From Sciurus carolinensis (lineage: Eukaryota; Chordata; Mammalia; Rodentia; Sciuridae): a DNA stretch of 64,000 bases. The DNA is taken from positions 30,340,750 to 30,404,749 of the forward strand of contig NC_062215.1 of NCBI RefSeq assembly GCF_902686445.1, written 5' to 3'. This document shows positions 60,916 through 64,000 of this stretch, in pieces. The notes under the pieces are model-generated. The model saw nothing but the letters and a program-made list of their open reading frames with translations, had not been told where the DNA came from and did not search any database. A program made the translations under genes and the position numbers. Within the stretch, counting starts at the first letter, position 1. Each line of letters begins with the position of its first letter.

Positions 60916-62928
60916 GCTTAAGAATACTTAATATAACCTAAAAATACTATACTGAAGTATTAAGGAGGAACTTGAAATCACTTGGAGAATTGGATTTGGG
61001 AAGAATTAACAGATCCTTTGAGAAGGTAGGGGAAGGAAGGGTGCACCTGCCTGTGGGGGGTTGTAGTGAGGGAGTGTTGGGTAGTTTTATTGTTAAGCTC
61101 AAAGAGAGTTTTTAAAGGAGAATAAAACCCCTGTTTGACTGAGATGTGGTTCATTTTCTGAGGCAATGTCAAGCAGCACAAGAGCAAATCTGGCTTGACA
61201 CCATCCAGCACAGAACCCAGCAGTCTCCAGAAGCTGGAGCGGAGCTGCAGCTTGGCTAATGAGAAATCCCCACCCCCTGCCAAAGCCTCAAGGCCCATCT
61301 CTTCCTCTTTGGCAAGCCGGCTACAAATAGCTCAAAGCAGAGTAGGGACCTGAAAGGTCACCCAGAGCACTCATTTTGCAAGCTTCCCACCAAGCCCTTC
61401 CAAAAAACAGACAAGCACGGTTTCACAGTTTTGCTAGAATCCAAGCCAATGGCTTCATGCTCCAACCTGGGGTAGCTTTTAATGAAACCTGAAGGATATT
61501 TCACACATTGAACTACCATTGGCAGTGAGGACGAAGAGGAGATGAGCCAAACAGCCAAGCTGTGTCCTCTCATTTATTTTCTGGGCGTGAAAGAAGCAAT
61601 TGTAAAATTCAGGTGAAACTAGAAGTTAAGATTCAGAGCTCCCAGCATAAACATTTTGGTCTGTGATTAAGTTCACTTTCACCAGTAAGACATCTTCAAA
61701 AACACAATAAGCCCATTGTTCTGGGGATGTTTGTGCATTTCAGTGGTTTAGCCTGTAGAACCATCGAGTGGAGGTTAGATCGTCTCCATTGTGTCCCCTC
61801 TAATTTGTTAAGTATGTTTGAACTTGCCCGCTTCCCGCCGTCTCCACTGCCACGATTAATGTGTGCGTGCTTTATGGCGGCAGGTTGGTCTCTGATCTGT
61901 CTCCAGTGCTGCCCGCTTCAGTTCCTTCACTACACTGCTTGAGTCTGCTCCCCAAACTGCAGCTCTCTTTACTACCCAGAATTCTCCAGTGACATTCAGG
62001 CCCTTCTATAATGTCCTCACTGCCCACCTTGCTGGTGGCCACATCTCTTGCATACATGCCCTCCCTGCTCCATCTCTTCTTCGCGGAGACCATTCGCAGT
62101 TCCTCCAAAAAAATGCAAACCTCTGTCTTGTCTTTGTTCCTGAAAGATCTTATTTCGCCAGTCGCTGTCACAAGATGCAGCTATGCCAAGTCTCATCTCC
62201 ACAATGCACTCCCCAATCCCCATGGCGACACTTTACCATCTCCCACACGCCAGAAGCACAGGAAACTTATGTCCATCTCAGCACCTACACTCTGTCTTAA
62301 CTGGTTAATTACTGGTCTGTCCTCAGAACTCACCTGGAAAATACCTTTCAGATGAACACCACACTGTCCTGTCGACTGCAGCCTGCAGCCCATCTAACAC
62401 AACCTTGGTGCTACGTGAATGTGCAATAGGAAAGAAAGAATGTTTTTTGCACTGAGTTTCTCCCTGTCTAATGTGTGAACATGTACTTGTGTGTCTTCAT
62501 TTTTGCCTGATGTGACATGAGTGAAGTCTACATTTATCCTGCTGTGTTCTCAGAAACATGGTGAAGATGAGTAAGACAAATGACTCCAGGGTCATGTATC
62601 AATTGGATACATGAGTGACTCTTGTCACTCATCCTGGTGTATCATAAGTAGCAGTCTGCTGGGTCTACCTGCAGTGTTCATGAATTTAAACTCCCATGTT
62701 GTTGCAGGTCAGCTGTTGCCAGCAAACCGCAATACGCCAAGTCCCATCGATCCTGACACCATCCAGGTCCCGGTGGGTTATGAGCCAGACCCGGCAGATC
62801 TTGCCCTCTCCAGCATCCCTGGCCAGGAAATGTTTGATCCTCGCAAACGCAAGTTCTCTGAGGAAGAACTGAAGCCACAGCCCATGATTAAGAAAGCTCG
62901 CAAAGTCTTCATCCCTGATGATCTGAAG
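19665..62928 (+). CDS. HLF: Hepatic leukemia factor, PAR-bZIP transcription factor (partial; join of three exons)
   Basis: Joining 19665-19779, 21794-22129 and 62708-62928 gives 672 nt, or 224 codons with no stop, matching the N-terminal three quarters of mammalian HLF (about 295 residues). HLF is a nuclear PAR-bZIP factor that binds TTAYGTAA-type D-box sites as a homodimer or with DBP and TEF. It acts in circadian output, liver and kidney metabolic gene control, and haematopoietic stem-cell maintenance (established knowledge). Visible here are the N-terminal activation segment (about residues 60-100, with the acidic/hydrophobic run [19 protein letters not shown]), a Pro/Ser-rich linker, and the PAR domain (about residues 151-224). 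The basic region and zipper are absent because the window ends inside intron 3. TCF3-HLF leukemia fusions join at HLF exon 4, so that part is not in view. All three introns obey GT-AG. Confidence in the identity is very high. Confidence 0.97.
19780..21793 (+). other. HLF: HLF intron 1
   Basis: This 2.0-kb GT-AG intron separates coding exons 1 and 2. The first 700 bases are GC-rich and CpG-bearing and contain an E-box; the rest has ordinary composition. I recognised no interspersed repeat in it, which is unusual against the repeat-rich flanks and suggests regulatory constraint. Alternative HLF promoters giving N-terminally shorter proteins have been described in mammals and could lie here, but I cannot place a first exon. 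Confidence 0.85.
20438..20443. promoter_or_regulatory. E-box CACGTG in proximal intron 1
   Basis: A canonical CLOCK/BMAL1- and USF-type E-box lies about 660 bp inside intron 1, still in GC-rich sequence. HLF is a clock-controlled gene, and PAR-bZIP genes are known to use intronic E-boxes (DBP is the precedent). Use of this site is inferred only. Confidence 0.4.
21794..22129 (+). CDS. HLF: HLF coding exon 2 (activation domain and linker)
   Basis: The exon is 336 nt, in phase 1 at both ends, so it could be skipped without changing frame. It encodes residues 39-150: a Lys/Asp-rich start ([11 protein letters not shown]), the [18 protein letters not shown] segment and the acidic [15 protein letters not shown] helix shared by the PAR-bZIP family as its transactivation region. 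A His/Pro/Ser-rich stretch and the [14 protein letters not shown] end follow. The acceptor is ...ttccttgttctgcag|catttag with a good pyrimidine tract, and the donor is ccag|gtaaac. Met86 (ATG at 21934) is where a shorter HLF isoform lacking residues 1-85 begins, as recalled from human annotation. Skipping this exon would remove the activation region but leave PAR and bZIP in frame. Confidence 0.97.
22225..22420 (+). repeat. MER5A-like DNA transposon relic
   Basis: 'agaggttcttccatttcagtaagcatctgtatcactcacctggagag...aggtctggggtgagggcccagaaatatgtatttt...tgcagctgatcc' follows MER5A from end to end. It lies in intron 2, 100 bases past exon 2. Confidence 0.65.
22420..23570. other. Intron 2 segment without recognised features
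   Basis: No repeat, exon or strong motif recognised. Confidence 0.45.
23575..23725 (+). repeat. MIR SINE
   Basis: 'tgtgtaaccttaggaaatgtcatgaccgcttgaagcctcag' and 'ggggttattgtgaaaattagaggttaggtgcataaagcg' match MIR in order. Confidence 0.65.
24475..24688 (-). repeat. MER20-like hAT DNA transposon
   Basis: On the minus strand it reads as MER20: start near '...ccctggggacgtttggaagtgactggagacattt' and end '...gttgagaactcctgac'. MER20 copies are known cAMP/progesterone-responsive elements in placental endometrium; there is no evidence of activity here. Confidence 0.6.
24690..26390. other. Intron 2 segment without recognised features
   Basis: Mixed composition. No repeat or exon recognised. Confidence 0.45.
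26395..26600 (+). repeat. MIR SINE
   Basis: 'ttctgaacctctttaagcctcaatttgctcatcaatataatggagattataagg' is MIR core sequence. Confidence 0.7.
26695..26752. repeat. T-rich tract bounded by GGGCATGC / GCATGCCC
   Basis: A 42-base pyrimidine tract of T and C flanked by inverted 8-mers at 26695-26702 and 26745-26752. Both 8-mers include the palindrome GCATGC. Confidence 0.75.
27018..27065 (+). other. Strong cryptic 3' splice-site-like sequence
   Basis: A 44-base unbroken pyrimidine tract with no internal AG ends in cccag at 27065. This is a better acceptor than the one used for exon 3. No good downstream GT donor is obvious within 500 bases. Confidence 0.4.
27865..28070 (+). repeat. MIR SINE
   Basis: 'cgggcaagtcatttaagtgatctgaact...gggattgttgaaggtcacatgagccagggcatgtagagtataggcacagtgcctgcc' is near full-length MIR. 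Confidence 0.7.
28580..28720 (+). repeat. MIR-like fragment
   Basis: 'ttaatctttctgaaccttcatcatctcgtctgcaaag' then '...cctggcacatagtgg' fit MIR with a diverged middle. Confidence 0.45.
29100..29475 (-). repeat. L2-like fragment
   Basis: 'ggtggggagccattgaaggtttttgagcagggaagtggcatg' and upstream '...tgaactttgttc' fit the reversed L2 pattern common in mammals. Confidence 0.45.
29890..29903. promoter_or_regulatory. Double E-box palindrome CACGTGTACACGTG
   Basis: Two perfect CACGTG boxes separated by TA form a 14-bp perfect palindrome in HLF intron 2. Single CACGTG boxes occur elsewhere, but no other tandem pair was seen. Confidence 0.5.
30142..30186 (+). repeat. (TG)n run ending in a GC palindrome
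   Basis: About 14 TG units are followed directly by the 16-bp perfect palindrome GCTTGCGCGCGCAAGC (30171-30186). Alternating purine-pyrimidine throughout most of it favours Z-DNA. Confidence 0.85.
30540..30722 (-). repeat. Composite B1/ID squirrel SINE
   Basis: 'agaactggagattgaacccaatggtgctctaccattaag' (reversed ID part) and 'gatgctgaggctgaccttgaacttgtgatcctcctgcc' (reversed B1 part). Confidence 0.85.
30880..31650. other. Repeat-free intron 2 segment, candidate regulatory element
   Basis: No recognised repeat in about 770 bp between SINE-rich zones. Contains homeodomain cores (ctaattaaa, ctaattagct) and the P3 palindrome at 31427. Conservation is a guess from the absence of repeats and motif content. 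Confidence 0.3.
31427..31439. promoter_or_regulatory. P3-type homeodomain palindrome GTAATCAGATTAC
   Basis: A 13-bp perfect odd palindrome whose core fits TAAT-NNN-ATTA, the cooperative dimer site of paired-class homeodomains; TAATC half-sites suit OTX/PITX/GSC types. Function unknown. Confidence 0.4.
32100..32204 (-). repeat. ID SINE with 14-bp target-site duplication
   Basis: Minus-strand ID: poly(T), 'ggtgctggggattgaacccagggccttctgcttgcaaggcaagcactctaccagctgagctatctccccagccc'. Flanked by tctatttttctttt at 32086-32099 and 32205-32218, a perfect duplication, so insertion is relatively recent. Confidence 0.95.
32430..32625 (-). repeat. Composite B1/ID squirrel SINE, diverged
   Basis: 'gaacccagggcattttacactgagctacatctccaacc' followed by 'gatcttgctaagttgctcagggcctccttaagttgctgagactggcctcaaacttgggatcctcctgcctcagcctcc'. 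Confidence 0.88.
35145..35330 (+). repeat. MIR SINE
   Basis: 'ctggacaggtcaccaaatctctgagccccagttttcttgtctgtaaaatatggggg' is MIR core. Confidence 0.7.
35330..39075. other. Intron 2 segment without recognised genes or repeats
   Basis: 3.7 kb without a repeat I can name apart from weak MIR-like scraps (for example 36740-36800). Chance ORFs only. Confidence 0.4.
39078..39130 (+). repeat. A-rich (AAAAAC)n low-complexity tract
   Basis: About 50 bases of A runs broken by single C, G or T. Confidence 0.8.
39790..39999 (-). repeat. Composite B1/ID squirrel SINE
   Basis: Begins after a 13-C run with 'ctcagggattgaactcagggccactcgaccactcagccacatccccagccc' and continues through the reversed B1 part to 'tgggtcaccacgcccagc'. 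Confidence 0.92.
40000..40072 (-). repeat. Second ID-like fragment, adjacent
   Basis: 'tggtataggaattgaacccagggcatcccacatattaagaatgcactgtaccactgagctgcacctcagcccc' is a reversed tRNA-derived SINE directly abutting the previous SINE. Confidence 0.8.
40080..42590. other. Intron 2 segment without recognised genes
   Basis: Unique-looking DNA with a 23-A run at 41734-41756. No exon found. Confidence 0.45.
42595..42750 (-). repeat. MIR SINE
   Basis: 'ttattattatctccttttacagatgagaaaactgaggcccagagag' is a textbook reversed MIR. Confidence 0.85.
43811..43853 (+). repeat. (TG)n microsatellite
   Basis: About 21 perfect TG units, probably polymorphic. Confidence 0.95.
44010..44165 (-). repeat. L2-like fragment
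   Basis: 'attgagttaggtgctggtggttcagagataaggaagatgtcatcctttgaactggagaag' resembles the reversed L2 3' pattern. Confidence 0.4.
45221..45239. other. Perfect short hairpin
   Basis: AGCTTGCA-gtt-TGCAAGCT: 8-bp perfect arms and a 3-nt loop. No associated element recognised. Confidence 0.5.
45325..45870 (-). mobile_element. Old L1 (L1M) fragment, antisense to HLF
   Basis: 'tgttatgcaacttgccttttttatttaatatattttggcactctttccatattag', 'gccataatttattgaact' and 'cctagatgtggaattgcaggatcaaagtg' read as the reverse of L1 ORF2 end/3' region. An AT/TG-rich microsatellite (45488-45547) has grown inside it. Confidence 0.65.
45488..45547 (+). repeat. (TA)/(CA) mixed microsatellite
   Basis: Runs of atatatata, acacac and gtgtgtatatat within the old L1. 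Confidence 0.85.
46506..46535 (+). repeat. (GA)n microsatellite
   Basis: About 14 GA units. Confidence 0.95.
46625..46732 (+). repeat. Young ID SINE with long poly(A) and target-site duplication
   Basis: 'gggctggagagatagctcagtcagtagagtgcttgccttacaagcacgaggccttgggtttgatcccaagcaccgcc' contains the pol III A and B boxes of a tRNA-derived ID element, followed by about 33 uninterrupted A. The flanks share aagaaattattcca (46611-46624 and 46733-46746), extendable by gg. The intact tail and perfect duplication suggest recent insertion. Confidence 0.95.
48470..48660 (+). repeat. MIR SINE
   Basis: Diverged MIR: 'ctcttccaactcatcagctattgaccttaagtgcagtatttagtctctttag...ggcggtaataatgctg'. Confidence 0.55.
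48891..49112 (-). repeat. Composite B1/ID squirrel SINE with (TTTA)n tail
   Basis: Reversed tail (ttat)n, then 'ggatactgggggttgaaccccggggcactcaatcactgagccacatccccagccc' and the complete reversed B1 part. cattactctt at 48880-48889 and 49118-49127 is the probable target-site duplication. Confidence 0.95.
49480..49960 (+). repeat. L2-like fragment
   Basis: 'gctaattccctgagaggcatttcctgatgtcc' and the preceding CT-rich text recall the L2 '...ccttccctgatccccc' 3' region. Low certainty. Confidence 0.35.
50000..53550. other. G/C-richer intron 2 segment without recognised genes
   Basis: Several overlapping chance ORFs on both strands because stops are rare in this composition; none shows a known domain or exon-like codon pattern. 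Confidence 0.45.
53555..53690 (+). repeat. MIR SINE
   Basis: 'cactgtgtgacttgatgcaggcgacttcacatctctgagcctcc' is MIR core. Confidence 0.7.
53820..53965 (+). repeat. MIR-like SINE
   Basis: 'tgagctcttctggaacc...catctgaaaaatggggagatgaacagtccca...gaggattaaatgagg' matches the MIR 3' half. Confidence 0.6.
54321..54361 (+). repeat. (GT)n microsatellite
   Basis: About 20 perfect GT units. Confidence 0.95.
55140..55560 (-). repeat. L2-like fragment
   Basis: 'gtccctgttccctggagcttctagtgcatgtggagggagcc' and 'ggaggtagaacagcagagaactggagg' are reversed L2-style text. Diverged. Confidence 0.4.
55770..56040 (-). repeat. MIR SINE
   Basis: 'gcattgtgctaagcactttatgtacattcatttctcacacaacac...catatgaggaaactgcaatgcaaag...ggcagaatcagaattcaagccc' is a reversed full-length MIR with a small insertion. 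Confidence 0.8.
56790..57102 (-). repeat. Composite B1/ID squirrel SINE split by a nested ID
   Basis: The outer element runs 56790-56852 ('ggtaccagagattgaacccataggtgcttaaccactgagccacatccccagca') and resumes at about 56949 with the reversed B1 half ending '...caggtgtgcaccagtgtgccc'. Confidence 0.92.
56853..56948 (-). repeat. ID SINE nested inside the composite SINE
   Basis: Poly(T), then 'gtggtactggggattgaacccagggccttatgcatgcaaggcaagcactctatcaactgagctatatccccagcccc', inserted at the A/T-rich junction of the outer SINE in the same orientation. Confidence 0.95.
57430..57800. other. Repeat-free A/T-rich segment, candidate regulatory element
   Basis: Contains homeodomain- and forkhead-like cores (attaatgctaatcag, tttgtttattc, cagctaattga) and a 10-bp-arm inverted repeat (57742-57772). 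No repeat family recognised. Conservation is only suspected. Confidence 0.3.
57742..57772. other. Perfect inverted repeat, 10-bp arms
   Basis: GTTCCTATTG (57742-57751) and CAATAGGAAC (57763-57772) with an 11-nt spacer could form a hairpin on either strand. Confidence 0.6.
58855..59090 (+). mobile_element. Younger sciurid-type L1 3'-end insertion
   Basis: 'ccctatgtacatgtatgattacacaaatggtgtgactctac', 'ttcatgtacaaccagagaaacaaaagtt' and 'ccatttgtgtacaatgag' recall a repeat frequent in squirrel genomes that ends in an A-rich tail. Its family is named from memory only. Confidence 0.5.
59094..59190 (+). repeat. Compound (GT)/(ATGT)/(CTGT)/(ATCT) microsatellite
   Basis: About 95 bases of four consecutive repeat motifs directly following the insertion's A-rich tail. 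Confidence 0.95.
60350..61790. other. Intron 2 segment, (GT)n at 60867-60912
   Basis: Apart from a (GT)n microsatellite with about 20 units, no repeat or exon is recognised. Confidence 0.5.
61790..62240 (+). repeat. L2-like fragment
   Basis: C/T-rich text such as 'cagttccttcactacactgcttgagtctgctcc' and 'gacattcaggcccttctataatgtcc' recalls L2. Low certainty. Confidence 0.35.
62580..62632 (+). other. Overlapping hairpin cluster upstream of HLF exon 3
   Basis: Hairpin 1: TCATGTATC (62592-62600), loop AATTG, GATACATGA (62606-62614). Hairpin 2: ATGAGTGAC (62611-62619), loop TCTT, GTCACTCAT (62624-62632). Both have 9-bp perfect arms and share ATGA, so only one can form at a time. A weaker 5-bp pair ATGAC/GTCAT (62580-62584, 62591-62595) overlaps hairpin 1. 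The cluster ends 75 nt before the exon 3 acceptor. Confidence 0.6.
62708..62928 (+). CDS. HLF: HLF coding exon 3 (PAR domain)
   Basis: The exon is 221 nt (phase 1 in, phase 0 out) and completes Gly151, then encodes residues 152-224. It begins [20 protein letters not shown] and ends KVFIPDDLK. This is the proline- and acidic-amino-acid-rich (PAR) region that, with the adjacent basic region, shapes DNA-binding specificity in HLF, TEF and DBP. The basic patches RKRK and KKARK look like nuclear-localisation material. The acceptor gttgttgcag|gtc has only a short, weak pyrimidine tract, and the donor gaag|gtaaat is good. Because 221 is not a multiple of three, skipping this exon would shift the frame. 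Without splicing the frame runs only six codons into intron 3 before a stop at 62944-62946. Confidence 0.97.
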
Positions 62929-64000
62929 GTAAATTGGAACTGGTAATCAGGCTTTGGGCAAATGGAAAGTGGGACTGAGAGGCAAATACCAAGGGGTGAC
63001 CCCCAAGAAGCTCATATAAGCTAATGAACGAAGAGCTCTGGGTTTCTGATCTGGTTTCTTGGCTTGTAGCTTCTTGGCCTACTGCTTCCTCTCTGGGTGT
63101 CTTCTGAAAGATGATTTCATGTCTGGACACTGTACAGAAATAAGGGGAAACAGTAAAATGTCAGAGTGATGTTAAGTCTAGGAAGGAAAGACACTTGCTA
63201 CCATCTGCACAGAAAACCATGAAATAACCCAGGGTTGGAAAGAGAAAGAAAATCCCTTGGGAAGGGTAGCAAGACCTCAGAGTCCTCCAACCATTGCCCT
63301 TTGGGGAATTTGTGGATAGCCACTACCACTTCCCAGAAGGCATTGCAGATTAACAGCCAGAGATAGAACCTCCCTTCCCATTGCCAACCTGGTGTGACCA
63401 GGGTGTGTAATGTGAATGAAGTTGATAGAGAGACTCCTTCATACACTATTTACATGTCACCTTCACTTTGAGTTGCAAGGGGTGATCACTTGAGCATCTC
63501 AACCAAAGGCTAATTCTGGATTGGGTTTCTTTGATATCTTGAATGGGACACGTTATTTGTAAGGGGAAGTCGATTTACCTTAGGAAGTCAAATACAACTT
63601 GAAACAAAATCGATCTCACACATTTAGCAATACTTTAGGATGAGAATTCTTTCCAAAATCATGCCAACATGGAACCGTTTTTAATTAGCCATTTCATAGA
63701 ACTTTTTTGTATTTAGTCTTCTTTCCAATCCTAAGGACAATGGAGATATGATTGTACATAGTCAAGGCTCTGGAACCATGCTTAATTAGTAACTTTCTAA
63801 CATCTGATTCCCATTTCTCAAACCTAAATGTGGCTCATGTGTAGCCTCTCCTGGTCTGGGAAAATGGAAGTTTGGATGTTGTCTGATGTACACCAGTTCC
63901 TACTACTTTTCGTATCTAGGATGAACACAGTAAGAAGTACCCAGCAGATCTAAATCACTGCTGTCATCCACATATCTGAGATTACCTTAACTGCTGCAGA
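62929..64000 (+). other. HLF: Start of HLF intron 3 (truncated by window end)
   Basis: The donor is gaag|gtaaat. The 1.07 kb in view is ordinary unique-looking sequence with no repeat that I recognise and no further exon. The bZIP exon is expected downstream. This is the intron in which leukemia-associated TCF3-HLF rearrangements are known to break in humans. Confidence 0.85.

Larger units (their letters stand above)
22130..62707 (+). other. HLF: HLF intron 2
   Basis: This 40.6-kb intron runs from the donor ccag|gtaaac to the acceptor gttgcag|gtc. It holds most of the window's repeats and no additional exon that I can support. Individual repeats, microsatellites and candidate regulatory motifs are listed separately. 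Confidence 0.9.

Noticed and set aside
62929..62946. Extension of exon 3 to the stop at 62944
   Set aside because: It is intron read-through past a good gtaaat donor; the known protein continues into the bZIP exon.

Overview
The window is vertebrate nuclear DNA, almost certainly from a squirrel-family rodent (Sciuridae: ground squirrel, marmot or tree squirrel). Three things show this: coding exons with GT-AG introns tens of kilobases long; mammal-wide fossil repeats (MIR, L2, L1M, MER5/MER20, MLT1); and many copies of two SINE types typical of squirrels. These are tRNA-derived ID elements and composite B1/ID elements with a '...ctcagtggt-gagtgcccctgagttcaatcc' type core. No prokaryotic gene, operon, CRISPR array or intact mobile-element gene is present.

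The one protein-coding gene recognised is HLF (hepatic leukemia factor), a PAR-bZIP transcription factor, on the + strand and cut by the right edge. Coding exon 1 is 19665-19779 (start codon 19665), exon 2 is 21794-22129 and exon 3 is 62708-62928. The junction phases are 1, 1 and 0, giving 224 continuous codons that carry the N-terminal activation region and the proline/acidic-rich (PAR) domain. The basic region and leucine zipper (expected exon 4) lie beyond base 64000.

Layout: 1-18200 is upstream intergenic DNA made of old repeats, an ERVL-MaLR solo LTR, several SINEs and a striking 85-bp perfect direct repeat (11542-11626 and 12012-12096). 18220-20500 is the GC/CpG-rich promoter region, with a full CRE palindrome flanked by two G-quadruplex-type runs, the 5' UTR and exon 1. 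19780-21793 is intron 1, with an E-box close to the promoter. 22130-62707 is the 40.6-kb intron 2, holding repeats, microsatellites, a nested SINE pair, an old L1 split by a younger insertion, and several candidate regulatory motifs. These include a double E-box palindrome and a P3 homeodomain palindrome. 62929-64000 is the start of intron 3.

I did not find a new protein-coding system. The most checkable unusual signals are the overlapping, mutually exclusive RNA hairpins just upstream of exon 3, the 85-bp duplication, the tandem CACGTG palindrome in a gene known to be a circadian output, and the CRE/G4 promoter layout. All positions were read by eye. Repeat boundaries are approximate, and repeat family names come from recalled consensus features, not a database search.
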